Part shown: in pieces, positions 23,400-35,082 of the stretch
How positions within the stretch are numbered: the first letter of the stretch is position 1
Layout of the letters: every line of letters starts with the position of its first letter
Assembly (NCBI GenBank): GCA_022036555.1
Contig: CM039121.1
Coordinates: 47,145,847 to 47,209,846, forward strand
Origin: Microstegium vimineum
Taxonomy: Eukaryota; Streptophyta; Magnoliopsida; Poales; Poaceae
Reading direction: 5' to 3'
DNA length: 64,000 bases
Position numbers and translations under genes: made by a program
Notes under the pieces: generated by a model
Databases searched by the model: none
What the model was told of the DNA's origin: nothing
Seen by the model: the letters and a program-made list of their open reading frames with translations, nothing else

Positions 23400-23628
23400 G
23401 AGCAGTATTATGGTGGGCTATAAGAAGGCTGAATGCTGAGGTGTAGGAGAGAGGGGAGGAGAGAGAAGAGAGGTTGGCTGTAAGCTTACAGCCAGTTTGG
23501 GCACAAGAACCAAGAAACTCTATGAGATATACATATGAGTCATGTATTAATGAAGTATAGTACATTATTGTATGAGTGAGCTGAGAACAGGCTGTAAGAA
23601 ACCTTACAACCCACAATAATACTTGCTC
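23400..23628. mobile_element. Tourist-like MITE (229 bp, TAA target duplication)
   Basis: The left gagcagtattatggtgggct and right 'cccacaataatacttgctc' are inverted, and TAA flanks both sides (23397-23399, 23629-23631). The minus frame crossing it (23209-23616) is not a gene. Confidence 0.75.
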
Positions 23629-24186
23629 TAAGCTTGGAAATGTAAACCGAGTCCATTACCAACTATCATTGTCATGTCCTACTCTTTAGCGACAATGATG
23701 TATTGAGCCGCTTATGTGTCTCCTCAACATGCCCACACCGTAGCACTATCAGTGCCCATGCAACAACGATCCATCTCGCCCATGGTCGGAAATGAATACA
23801 TCCTTGTCATGCCTCGTCTACCTCCAAAAACATTCGTTTGGATGAACTTGAACCTTGCAAGAATTTTTTTAACAAAGAAATCTCATTCCGATCTCTACGA
23901 TAGTTTTATACCCAACCATTTATTACTACAAAGTTATAGCCTCTGGCTGAACAAAACAAACTTTTAAAGAACACAAAATTTAAAGAGATCGAAGTAAAAC
24001 CAACGATAAACTAAATGTTGGGAGATTGAATCGAAGCATTGCACATGAAGTGTGAAGAAATGGAGCGTGGTATATTCGTGGGTTATTGGGTTCTCTTTTA
24101 CCATTACACTATCACAAGGACCCACATATTGGATCGAAGTGCTATCCAGGAAGTGGTGAAGAAATGGAGTGAACACATGGAATGTA

Positions 24187-24425
24187 CTACTCTCTTCATT
24201 CTAAATTGTAAGTCACTTCGAACAATTTCAAGTTTAACTAAAGTTATAAAATAATATTATAAAGATTTGTGATTTAAAATAGTTATAGTATAAAAATATA
24301 ATTGATGAAGAATCTAATGATACTTAGTTAGTATCATAAATATTATTATATTATTTTATAGATTTGGTCAAATTTGAGATGATTTATCTCTCCAAAATTT
24401 ATGGAATGATTTATAATTTAGGATG
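24187..24425. mobile_element. Stowaway-like MITE
   Basis: The left 'tactctcttcattctaaatt' and right 'atgatttataatttaggatg' are inverted. The interior 'gatacttagttagtatcata' is shared with the 40808 family. It lies about 390 bp downstream of the acyl-activating enzyme stop codon. Confidence 0.65.
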
Positions 24426-24816
24426 ATGGAATTTATCATGGTGGAGGAAATACATTGTCCATGCCAGCCAACGCCATTCTATTGTTTGTCTTTTTTACTA
24501 CTGCAAGCAGCACGGCAAGGTCAGAATCGGACACGCACACACAAACAAACACAATATACATCTCGAACTAATGACGCCAACAAGTCCAGTTCCATTGTCT
24601 TCAGATGCACCTCAATTTTTTTATTAAGATATAATTGAAGGTTATTAATGTAAATCACTGCTGAAATAATGAATCAGGATCATTGGATGATTCTCTCGCC
24701 CTACTTTTCCAAGCACAGTTCAGAATTTCGTCCTTGCACTGTTGCACATGCACGTGCAGCACGGATCGGAAGAGATGCCATGTCGGCATCAATGGCGATG
24801 GAAGTGGCACACGAGT

Positions 24817-26923
24817 TCAGAGCTTGCTCCTTCTCATCGACTCTGACCCTGATGATCCTCCGGGCTTCTTGGACCCGGAGCTCGAGATGCTGCCCATGGC
24901 CTTAGCCTGCTCCCGGAGCGCGAACTTCTGCACCTTCCCGGTCGCCGTCTTGGGCAGCTCAGCCACAAACACCACCGTCCGTGGCGCCATGTACCTTGGC
25001 AGCCTTGTCCGGCAGAACGCCATCACCTCCTCCGCACCCACGCCCACCGCGCCATCCTTGAGCGTGACGAACGCGCACGGCGTCTCACCCCAGTACTCAT
25101 CAGGCCGCCCAACAACGGCAGCCTCCGCGACGGCGGGGTGCGCGAACAGCGCCGCCTCAACCTCAATAGTGCTAATATTCTCCCCACCAGAGATAATAAT
25201 ATCCTTAGACCGATCAAGTATCTTCACGTACCCATCACCGGCGTGCCGCACCGCGAGGTCACCGGACCTCAACCACCCACCAGCCATGGCGTCCTTCGTC
25301 GCGTCAGCGTCCTTGTAGTACCCACTCATCACCGTGTTACCACGAAACATCACCTCCCCCATGGTACGCCCATCAGCCGGGACGCTCGTCATCGTCTTCG
25401 GGTCCTTCACGTCCACCTCTAGACCCAAATGGTGGAGCCCCTGCCGTGACTTGATCGCCGCGCGCTCCGCCGCCGGCAACGCGTCCCACTCCGGCCGCCA
25501 CGTGCACACCGTGGCTGGACCGTACGTCTCCGTCAGCCCGTACGAGTGGATCACCAAAAACCCCAGCTCCTCCATCCGAAACAGCACCTGTGGCGCCGGC
25601 GGCGCGCCACCCGTCATCACCGTCACCGGCTTTTTTCTACTATGCGGCAGCGGTACCTGCAGCAGCGGTTGTCGCCGGTCCTCCGCGGTGGCGTTGACCA
25701 CCATGCTGAGCACGGTGGGCGCGCCACCCATGTGCGTGACGCCGTGGGCCGCGACGGCGGCGAAGATGGCGGCCGAGGTCACCTTACGGAGACACACGTT
25801 GGTGCCGCCCTGTGCCGCTACGCCCCACACCAGACACCACCCGTTGCAGTGGAACATGGGCACCGTCCACAGGTACACCGGCATCGCCGCCATGTCGTTG
25901 AGCAGCACGGACGCCAGCGTGTTCAGGTACGCCCCGCGGTGCGTGTACACTACGCCTTTTGGACGTGACGTCGTCCCTGACGTGTAGTTCAGCGCGATCG
26001 GCTCGTTCTCGTCCGCCGGCCACCGGATCGAGAAGTGTTCGGGGTTGCTGCTGCTGCTGTTGAGGAGGAGGGACTCGTACTCGTAGTAGGAGTGGTTGGT
26101 TGTGGAAGGTGGAGGGTCGTCGAGGACCTCGTTGATTAGCACCACGGTGGGCACCCTGTTGCTTGCTCCGGCGGAGATGAGACGGAGCGCTTCTTGGACG
26201 ACGCTTAGTAGCGCGGCGTCCACGAAGATGACCTTGGCTTCTGAGTGCTGTAGCAGTACGGACGTCATGCTGGCGTCGAGACGTGAGTTGAGCGCGCAGA
26301 TGATGGCCCCGGCCATTGGAATGCCGAAGTGGAGCTCGCAGAAGGCCGGGATGTTCTGCGCGAACACGGCAACCTGCACGAACGCTGCTGCAATTGAGAA
26401 TCGGCCAATTCGATTCCTGAACCTGCTACTAGCTTCTTACTGACGAAACGATATTCATTCCGACCACAATTCGCAAGCAAATTCAGGTGCTGGAATAATT
26501 GATGAATTCGGGCAAGAACAACACTATCTACCTACTCGCATCGAGAGAAAAAAAAAGCGGAGCCTTTTTCAACCAAGAACAGTTACAGCAGTAAAAGTGA
26601 ACGTAATTTTGGATGGCAGGTAAATAATGGCTGACTGAATCTACCGCTCTCCTCCGTAGCAGTGCACGGAAGAAGAAGGAGAAGAGAGCAGAGGAGAGGA
26701 GAGGAGAGAGGCTCACCACGTCGCGGCGCGCGACGCCGAGCCCCGCGAGCGCGGCGGCGAGGCGGAGGCAGCGGTCCCGGGTCTCCCGCCAGGTGCGGCG
26801 GGGCGGCGCGGCGGCGTGGGCGACGACGGCGAGGCGGTCGGGGTAGACGAGCGCGGTGCGCTCGAGGAAGCTGATGGGCGTGAGCGGCGCGTGGTTGGCC
26901 GCGCACAGCACGGTGCCTTCCAT
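24817..26923 (-). CDS. AAE1: acyl-activating enzyme 1-type acyl-CoA synthetase, peroxisomal
   Basis: There are two exons on the minus strand: 26717-26923 (69 codons) and 24817-26373, joined in phase 0 (ARRDV|VAVFAQNIP) with GT-AG borders, giving 587 residues. The start MEGTVLCAANHAPLTPISFL is the conserved N-terminus of the plant AAE1 clade. The adenylate-forming motifs are present: the P-loop YTSGTTSRPKG (about residue 200), SYGLTETYGP, the GGWLRSGDLA and DRSKDIIISGGENIS hinge, and the C-terminal lysine in PKTATGKVQKF. These enzymes make acyl-AMP, then acyl-CoA, typically from short- or medium-chain acids. The chain ends in Ser-Lys-Leu, a PTS1 peroxisome signal, preceded by a low-complexity Ser/Gly linker. 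Exon 1 is very GC-rich. The gene is divergent to AUG4, about 2.3 kb away. The exact substrate cannot be read from sequence. Confidence 0.9.
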
Positions 26924-27424
26924 CGCTCCGGTGAGGGCCGAGGACCTGGGGAGGAGGGGGCCTGCTGGGCTCACAAAGAATTGGGCGCGGAAGCGGAACA
27001 GAGGAGCGCAGAGCAGAGCGGGTGGAGATGGAGACTGGAGAGGTACTAGTTTGTGCGAGGCCGGGGAATGGCAATGGGGATTGGGGGAATATATAACAAA
27101 AATCGAGTGGAGCCGAGGAGAGCGGCGCGCGAGACGACGACGCGTAATCGACGAGCTCACGCGCTAAGCTATGGCTTGGCTTGATGCCGATGCTGATGGT
27201 GATGACTCAAGTCGCTCGCCTCCGCCTCCAGTAGAGTGGAGGAATGGAATGAGCACAAGCAAGCAAGCTGCTCGTGTCGTCGTCGTCCAGCTCCGTCCGG
27301 CAGCAGCATTGGATGTCGTGATAAACACACGCGCTGGCTGTGCCACTGTGTCTGTGCGTGCGCCATAGAAGAACATGATTCATCCGTCCGTCTTTGGTGA
27401 CGTGGAACCAACGAATGCCACTAA

Positions 27425-27520
27425 GGGTTTGTTTGGAACGCGGAAAAATTTCCTGTTTTTGTACTTTTTCCTGCGAAAATAAACTGATTCTTATGAAATT
27501 CCTGCGTTCCAAACAAGCCT
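27425..27520. mobile_element. short Tourist-like MITE (96 bp) in the AAE1 upstream region
   Basis: The ends gggtttgtttggaacgcgga and 'tgcgttccaaacaagcc' are inverted, and TAA flanks both sides (27422-27424, 27521-27523). The element could nearly fold into one hairpin. It sits about 500 bp upstream of the AAE1 start codon. Confidence 0.75.
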
Positions 27521-29201
27521 AAGGAGGATTTGGAAATTAGTGCGTGCATTTTATTTTATTTTTATTAATCATCAATCATGCACGCACACTGCCGTGTTTC
27601 GACTCGCCTTCGATGATGATGAATTGATGATGGTGGTGGTCCAGGTGGTATCGTATCGGTATCGGTATCGGTATCTAGACAGACAGTGGCGTTGCTCGCA
27701 CAAAATCGAGTTCCTTTTCCATTGCCTTTTTGTCCACCACTGTGGTACGACGATCTGGGATTTATCCAAAGTTGTTGAAAACGGTTCAACACCTGCTGCC
27801 TTGCCTTTGCCTGCCTCTGAGTCAGGATTGCTTGCTGTGGCTCTGCCTGCAATTGCAACACAAGAGTTGGAGAACCAATTATTTTGCCGAAAGAGAATTG
27901 TACGTATTTTTTAGCATTTATGCGAAAAGAAAAGACCGAAGTCGTTTTTATTGTACGGAGGAGGAGCTATGAATTGATGCCCATGCTTCGACAATGGATC
28001 TGACAAAGGAGCCCAATGCAAGCATACAATGTTGATAGCCTCAGCAAAAAGCTATAATACACGTAGGAATGAACACAACAAAACCAATATCACGCAGGGT
28101 ACATCTACCAATTATTTCATGATCTCACTACCCTGACATCTTCTTGGGTCATGTGAGAGGTGTTGATGGGTACCACAGTACCGCCACCACTGCCCCAAGC
28201 TCACAACGCGAGACTTCGTGGATGCTCCTGTTGTTTGTCAGGTGAGGCGTTGGTTCTTCTGCAGGGCTTCCTCTTTTTTTTTCATCCGAACCTACGTGTT
28301 GGATGAGACCACCAGCCACAGTGGAGCGTTGGGCACGTGCTAAATAGGAACTCTGAGTGAGCTGGCGATGGCATCAGACCTAACTATCGTTAGTGATAAA
28401 GTTATTGTAACTCGACTGCAGATAAACCTTCCCCTTTACTAGCGACATCATCATATCCCAGATTTCGTCGCCAGTCTAATGTAAACGTTTCTTCACTTTG
28501 AAAGCATCTGTTTGATGTGCCGATTACGTTCTCATCCTATTTGGTGTAAGATTGGTTCGTTAGGTGTTGATTTTACAAGAAAAAAAAACCGGTAGATGCT
28601 ATAGATTTTTTCCTACTGTTTTTCTTGCTCTCATCCTATTTTCTTTTAAGTTTCTTTTGGTGTTTCATCAACAATGTTCTGCTTTGTGTATCTTGATGTC
28701 TTGCCATATGTTATAGCAAAGTTAACCACCTATGAAACAAAGCACGAGACCTATATTATCATAAGTAAGAGAAAAATATGTGACTGATAACCGATTACAA
28801 CTTTACTGATGCCTCCTGAATTAGAGGCTCGAAAGTACCAAAAACCGAAACTCTAGAGTTTCCAACCATCTGTCTTTCTTGTTTAGATGAAAACGGAAAC
28901 TGGAGATTTCATTTTCCGGAAACCATTTCTGTGACAGTGACGTCTTATTTTCCTTTTAAAAAAAACTGTGTCAGTGACGTCTATATGACCGCTTCTTCTG
29001 TTTCAGCTCTGTATCTCACACGACAGTCGGCTTCTCTTGTATGGTAAGCAGCCGGCCGCGATCCGAGCCGTCCATTGGCAGATCCAACGGCCACCAACCT
29101 ACCACCACCACCCAATTCAAACAAGGGAAACAAACCAAACGCTACCGTGCACCAACCGGCCGAGATCCCCCCGTCAGTGGCCTCCGCCGGCGCCGCCCGC
29201 G
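27521..29201. other. intergenic between AAE1 and AUG4, with AUG4 5' flank
   Basis: It contains a CGGTAT-type microsatellite (27648-27676) and mixed non-coding sequence. About 29090-29200 is probably the AUG4 5' UTR, pyrimidine/CCA-rich. No convincing TATA box. The frames at 27540-27914 and 28981-29364 have no domains. Confidence 0.4.
27648..27676 (+). repeat. (CGGTAT)n microsatellite
   Basis: About four to five units of the hexamer cggtat. Confidence 0.85.
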
Positions 29202-32200
29202 ATGTCGAAGGCCGCGGCAGCGTCGCTCCCGCCGCCGCCACCTGAGGTGGCGCACTTGGTGGAGCAGCTCCAGCGGCACCACCTCGCCCCGGACGCGTCC
29301 CTCCTCTCCAACTCCGCGCACTCCGACCTCCTCCAGGTACGCACGCCACGCCACGCCACGCCACGCTCCTCGCTGCTTCCCTGACCGCTGCTGCTCACCT
29401 GAACCCTGTGTCGGCGCAGGCGCGCGAGGAGGTCGCGGCGGAACGGGCGCTCTACCTCGAGGCACTGGTGAGTTACAGCCACCGCTCGTCTCGTTGGATT
29501 CGCATTCTAGGTTTTCCTCGTCGGGTTCTCAGCAGATCTCGTTGCGCTATGCTATGCTATGCCGTAGGCGGTGTATGCGGAGGCGGTTGCCATGGTGGAG
29601 GAGTACCATGCGGCTGGTGGCGCCGGTGCCGGCAAGAAGCTCAACTGCTCCCGCAGGTTCTGCTGCTTCTCTCTGACAACTCCCTCGTTTATCATTGACT
29701 GCTGCTAGTACATCTTCAGATGTTAGTTGGGTGGGCGGTACTAGTAGCTAAATAATAAACGATGGATATTCCTCATTGTTGGTCACTGGAGTTCCTCATT
29801 GCTGGTTCCATTGACTTAGCACCGTAATCTAGAAATTGTCCATAAAAAATGACACTCAGTCACCGAGCTTAGCTTACTCTGTCGGTTCTGAACATCTGAT
29901 CCAGGTGTATGAGTCTTTGGATTTTTTTTCATTGACTGATGCAAATACATCTTCAGATGTGGTCTGGGTGGGCAGCAATAACCGATTTATAGACAGTGGA
30001 GGAATTCCTCGATGTTGGTTCAATTGACTTAACACTGTAATCGAGAAATTGTCCAGCAAAAATGACGCTCTGATTCAGTCACTGAGCTTAGCTTACTCTG
30101 TCGGTTCTGAACCTCTGATCCAGGTGTACGAGTCTTTGGAGCACCGGTTGGCAGTGGCGGAGGCAGCGCAGAGGCTGAGGCTCCCACTGCTCTCACAGGA
30201 CGGGGAGGTCCATGAGCAGGAGATCGAAAAGCTGAGCACCTTTTCAAGGAGTTCATTCGATAGCACCCTCACAAGTGCGACACCCAGCTCAACTTCAATC
30301 TCGACGAGTTACAACAATTATAGCAGCACCGCTAGTGCGGTGATTGTTGCTGCTGCACATGGAAGTGGTAATCCAGATGCAGTTGAACATGGAGTTGGTG
30401 GTGTTCCTGACCGTTTTCTTGGGATCACGTCTGATTATCTCTACCAAGTGCAACAAGAGCAGCCAGCCATGTCTGTGGTAAGAACATTTTTTTTTGCCTA
30501 AATGGTCAATTCATGCCTTGTTACTTGTTTGATCTGATGAACGTAATTCTGATATGTACCTTGAGAAGTGCGAAACTATTTTGTACCAATTATTAGACTA
30601 TGATGCGTTTTAACCTTTTTGTCACTAAGTGAAAGAATATAAAAAATCTCCACCTGAACTTTGAAAGCATCTGCTTTTGTGTCGATTACAGGACATGGTT
30701 GATTATCAGAGAACTTTGGCTAGGGAGATTGAAGCCCGGTTAGAAGCCAACTGTGATGCTTTGGCTGATCTATTTGCTATGGACGAAAGGGGTCAGTTAC
30801 TAAACTAGTGGAAGAATAGAAAAGAGTGTGTGAGAGAGAACAGTCCAAATTCTGGTTCTGGTTATTATTCTGTCTTACCTTAACATCTTTGCTGCAGATT
30901 CGTCATCCCTCAGTCAAATTTCAAGTGCTAGGCTTCCAGAAAGGTGGACTTTCTTATCTTACATTTTAAATCAGACTGTACCAATCACATGTTTAGTATT
31001 AATACTACCATCTTACCATCCCTTCTTTGCTGCAATCCCATCCATTTACATAGCTAACGTATCTTGGCATGAGAGCCCAATTTTCCATCTTGTTTGGAAC
31101 TGGAGACTAACGTGGAGCTTGTGATAGACTGATAGGATGAAGTTGGACAGGCGTCCCTGATAAGTATTTCTCATGTTTTTTACTTCCCATTTGACAGGGT
31201 AAAGTTAATCATCGAAGAGATAGAAAAGGAAGAGGCACATCTACTGGAGGACCTTGCTTCAATGGACAGAAAATTTGCTGAACATTATAATGTATGTTTG
31301 TATGTCTTTGCTAATGCTTAATTTTTCAGAGGTGCACCCACTTTACCTTAGCACAAATTCTTTCTCCTACTTCTAACTACTTAGTTATGGTTCTGAAAAT
31401 TCCAAAGGTCTTGGAGCAAATTCTTGCTGTGCTTATACAGTTTGTTAAAGACAAGAAATTGGAGCATCAGCACCAATTTGTAAGCATTCTCATATTCCAT
31501 TCTCTGGGTCAACTTCTTTAAAGTAAACATGTCACCTTGTATTATTGTTAGTATTGCTAGTCATAGTGCTTAATATGTCTCTTATTGTCTAACAGGATGA
31601 TCTGAAGAAGACCTGGCTTATCAAAAGGTGTCGGACAATGAATGCTAAACTAAGGTTGGCACCCGCATCAGTGACCATATTATAAGTGTATAACAGATGT
31701 TACTCTATACTCAAATAGCCGATGCCCCCTTCTCTCTCTCTCTATATATATATATATTGAATTACAAGTACTAAGGGATTCAAAGATTAAGTTAATTATC
31801 CTTTTTTTTTAACTTTGATTCCAGCTATCTAGAGCATCATCTATTGCGTGACACTTACACCAAGGACACAGTACCAGCACTGCACAGGATCAGGTATAGT
31901 TAAGGCAATCAATCTTTTAGTGGCTGTACTTTTTGAGTTATGTGACACTTGTTATTCATAAGGTGGATTTGATTTGTTGAGTGCCTTTTGTTTTCAGTGA
32001 AGGACCTTCTTGTAACATATTAACTGCTTTTGCAGGAAGTATCTTGTAGAGGCCACAAAAGAAGCATCCAATTCCTATAATGAAGCGGTAAGATACATGA
32101 TTTTTCTTAGTGTAATATTTCTAATGTTTGGTTCTATAAACAGCCAAGAAAAAGCTGTAAAATTTTGGCTACAGCTCTCAAAGAGTAGAACTGTACAAAT

Positions 32201-32935
32201 CATAAGAGTCAATGCCTAGCAGCAGCCTTTTAGTGAAAAAACTAACTAACTGATACCTTGAGGTTGTATGAAGTATACTATGAAAATATAATTGATGAAG
32301 AATCTAATGATACTTAGTTGGCATCATAAATGTTATTGTACTATTGACTCTTCAAGATTCTTGGAATGTCTTATAATTTGGGATGGGATGGAGGGAGTAG
32401 TTAACATCAAGTTATAAATAATCATTCATGACTAAGAAAAGTCCAGTTTGTGAAGGTTAAATGTGCAAATAGGTTTTGCGTTCTGACAACCTATGATTTT
32501 AATATTAACATGTTGCAGTAGGCAATTTAACTTGATGTGGAGTTTATGCCGTTAGATAACAATAACCGGGCATATGGTATTCTGTAGTTTCCATTTTTAA
32601 CTACTTGTTTTGAGAAAAAATGGGTGCCATACTACCAACTCAAAAGAAATCTTCAAACCCAGTCTCCATTTCCCTTCAGTTAACTGTTTGTTCTTGTGTC
32701 AGGTTTCGCGGTTGCGTGAGTATCAGGGTGTAGATCCGCATTTCGATGTGATTGCAAGGCAGTACCATGAAATTGTAAAGGTAATCTAGCTCAGTGTTGT
32801 TGCCATTAGTTTAACATATGTTCCATGTTATTATTGCTAACCCTGGTTGAGCTTCAGAAATTGGAGGGCATGCAGTGGACAATTCACCAGGTGGAGATGG
32901 ACCTGAAACCTCACCATGATCACGCAGCTGTTTAA
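29202..32935 (+). CDS. AUG4: AUGMIN subunit 4 (HAUS4 homologue)
   Basis: There are thirteen exons: 29202-29336, 29420-29467, 29568-29656, 30057-30477, 30692-30791, 30898-30943, 31198-31291, 31408-31479, 31596-31654, 31825-31893, 32036-32087, 32703-32780 and 32858-32935. All have GT-AG borders and matching phases, 1341 bp, 446 residues. The start MSKAAAASLPPPP and the blocks REEVAAERALYLEAL, VYESLEHRL, RFLGITSDYLYQ, RLPERVKLIIEEIEKEE, KDKKLEHQHQF, REYQGVDPHFDVIARQYH and KLEGMQWTIHQVEMDL match plant AUG4. Augmin binds existing microtubules and recruits gamma-tubulin complexes to nucleate branch microtubules in spindle, phragmoplast and cortex. The long central and C-terminal helices fit its coiled-coil role. 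Exon 4 carries a Ser-rich insert typical of the plant protein. Intron 3 contains a dead duplicate of the exon-4 start. The 3' half is duplicated downstream. Confidence 0.95.
29694..30141 (+). repeat. tandem duplication of AUG4 intron 3 / exon 4 start
   Basis: Unit 29694-29930 is repeated as 29931-30141. Both begin 'attgactg', contain 'acatcttcagatgt' and run into 'ttagcttactctgtcggttc' and 'gtgtatgagtctttgg'/'gtgtacgagtctttgg'. In the second copy the acceptor before exon 4 reads 'ttgtccag'. In the first copy the same place reads 'ttgtccat', so the AG is lost and the unit is a silenced pseudo-exon. Confidence 0.9.
32279..32399 (+). mobile_element. 5'-truncated Stowaway MITE in AUG4 intron 11
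   Basis: It retains the interior 'gaagaatctaatgatactta' and the right end 'gggatggagggagtag' but lacks the left end. The duplicate copy at 40808-41041 keeps the complete element at the same intron position, so roughly 110 bp were deleted here after duplication. Confidence 0.8.
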
Positions 32936-33423
32936 GTCCATATTTGTTGGAGACCATGTTTATTACTACCTGAATGCAGTGGATGTGAGTTATGGGGGTT
33001 GCCGTCATCTGATTTGATGTAGGATCTTGTTTCGTTGCTCCAGACCGGTCAGGCCTGAACAGCTTTATTGTAAAGTTTCATCTGAGCACGAAATATATAT
33101 GAAAGCTGTTTCTGTTTGCGTATGTTTTTTGCTCTTCCATATTGAAGAATAGCACCATCAATGCTTGTTTAATTATACACTCATGTATAAGAGAGCTGAC
33201 ATAGAAATAAATCTGAGAGATCTGAAGAAAGTTGCAGACTTGACTTATTTTACGAGCAGTCTAAGGTGAAGAAGCGGTTATGAAAACTTAGCAGCAACCA
33301 TATATTTCATTTCATTATCATTGTAGTTTTTTTTGGAAGACCATTATCATTGCACCACCATCATCTGCATGACATGCCAAACAAGGTAATGCATGACATG
33401 CCAAAAAGTTTTTAGATGATCTT
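32936..33423 (+). other. AUG4 3' UTR and flank, part of the duplicated segment
   Basis: Sequence after the AUG4 stop, including 'ttgtaaagtttcatctgagc' and 'gagagatctgaagaaagttg', recurs at 41696-42050 and in pieces at 53150-53780. No separate gene. Confidence 0.7.
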
Positions 33424-33865
33424 TATTAGGAAGTCGATTCGGTTGAGGCATCTGTTTGCCATGGCATAATTACTTGCTAAAGTTGTGGTACTTTTACATA
33501 ATTCTAAATTATTCCAAACTATAAGCCGTTGGAATTTTTAGGCTAGACTCATTGTAAAAACTATGTATCTAAAAAAACTAGAACAACATATAATTTAGAA
33601 TGAAGGGAGTAAAATTGAAGTACATGCCAAAAATAAAGGAGAAGGATGTTAAGCTAGTAATTATAGCAATTATTACAGATGGCTTATTTACAAGCACATT
33701 CTAATATTTTTAACTATAATTGAGACCCACACATTTAATATATGTATAAATATGTGCAGACGATGGATGTATATGATAGATATCCAGCTCACTTTTTTTT
33801 TATCACATCTAGATCCATCTTAGTTGCCAGTACAATCAATAGAGATGAAGGGGACAAATATAACA
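33424..33865 (+). promoter_or_regulatory. promoter and 5' UTR of cysteine-rich peptide gene A
   Basis: This is a block conserved before the coding copies of the array. It has 'catggcataattacttgcta' (about 33460), a short Stowaway-like element ('tccaaactataag'...'taatttagaatgaaggga'), 'ttatttacaagcacattcta', a TATA box TATAAATA (33745-33752), a leader with 'gatagatatccagctcac', and the ATG at 33866. The TATA-to-ATG distance is about 120 bp. Confidence 0.75.
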
Positions 33866-34781
33866 ATGAAGATGCAAAAGATCCTAATTTTCCCATTGAT
33901 TGTTTTGCTGTTGCTGAGCAACATCCTCGTTACCTCCAGTAAGTCTTGTTGGTTATTACAACAAACATCAATCCACGACTAACACTATATATACGACTAA
34001 CACTATATATACGGTTAAATGATTTCTATAACCAATTTACACATTGGAACGACTATGCAACAGTATGTAGATATGGATTTCTACGGGTGTTAGGAAACAC
34101 CATCTAGAAATCTATTATTAAGGAATCTCTAGTGTGGTCTGCATCTAGAGCTTATTATTTTTTAAATTTCAAAAGAGGACTAATAAAACAATATTGTCTT
34201 AGTCTCAGAAGAAACCCACTATAGTTTAGTCACAATTCAAGCGTGTGTTTTCTAGGATTCAAATCCACGTTCTCTCGTTGGGTCGTTTGAAAAGTTGAAG
34301 ATTTGAATTGTTTTTTCTTAAAAATTCTATTTTGGCAATTCAATGTTTCAAATACAAAAGTCGTCAAGTACAACGGGTAGGATATCATTTGACATGTAGA
34401 AGTTATAAATTTGTTTTCATCCAACTTCAAATAAAAGAATGGTAACTTTAATTTGTGTGCGACAAATATATTTTAAATTATTAGCCGTCTCTGAAAAATT
34501 GACCTTTATCTTAGGGATGAAAAAGATAAAGACCGAGGTTTGCAAAATCAATTAAATAAAATACTTTCTTAGCTAACATCTGGGTATGGTCAGGTTACGT
34601 TCCAGAGAGGCCTAGGACGACGAACAACGATGGTGAAGTGTGTGTGGGTACCAAAAAATGTATGTTTAAGTGTTTTCATCCAGGTTGCAAGAATCACTGG
34701 TGGGCCTATGGGAAGTGCCACTTGCTTGAGTGCTCTTGCTGTAACCCCGGGCCTAGAGTGCCACATCCATCGCTACAATAG
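33866..34781 (+). CDS. secreted cysteine-rich peptide A (8-Cys variant)
   Basis: Two exons, 33866-33938 and 34594-34781, with GTAAGT donor and TCAG acceptor, phase 1, give 86 residues. Exon 1 encodes a signal peptide (MKMQKILIFPLIVLLLLSNI...). Exon 2 starts SYVPERPRTTNNDGEV and continues with CVGTKKCMFKCFHPGCKN, then YGKCHLLECSCC and a Pro-rich tail. Compared with copies D and E the segment carrying a CxxC pair is deleted in frame, leaving 8 rather than 10 cysteines. GKCxxxxCxCC fits a defensin-like gamma-core (GXC...CXC). A polyadenylation signal AATAAA lies at 34823-34828 in the conserved GGATGAATAAAGTGACC context. I infer a secreted defensin-like or signalling peptide; I do not recognise a named family. 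It sits 0.9 kb downstream of AUG4 on the same strand. Confidence 0.65.
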
Positions 34782-35082
34782 TATGACTGGATTGTGAATT
34801 TGGATTGGATACATTTTGGATGAATAAAGTGACCGACCATTAATTTCTTTGATTCTTTTAATTTGTTCGTTAAGTATGAGTGCGTTGGATCTCCGGTCTG
34901 TTAATTATGTATTTATATCAAATAATCGACGTTGTGTTAATCCTACCTCGGTCGTTCAAAACTCGAGTCTCTTGCTTCAAATTCAAAACCAGCGAGAGGG
35001 AAGAGCCAGGAGCGGAGCCAGGAATCAAGGATAGGAGGGGCAACTTCAATTAAGGGGGCAAATCTTCATAAATCTAAATCTA

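Noticed and set aside
24683..25987. plus-strand frames of about 211-217 codons
   Set aside because: They are antisense shadows of the acyl-activating enzyme exon 2, whose minus frame has all catalytic motifs.
27540..27914. 124-codon frame upstream of AUG4
   Set aside because: Overlaps a microsatellite, with opposite-strand frames of similar size and no protein family resemblance.
29836..30027. alternative AUG4 exon
   Set aside because: It is a duplicate of the exon-4 start whose acceptor AG is destroyed; joining it would also add a stop-containing frame.
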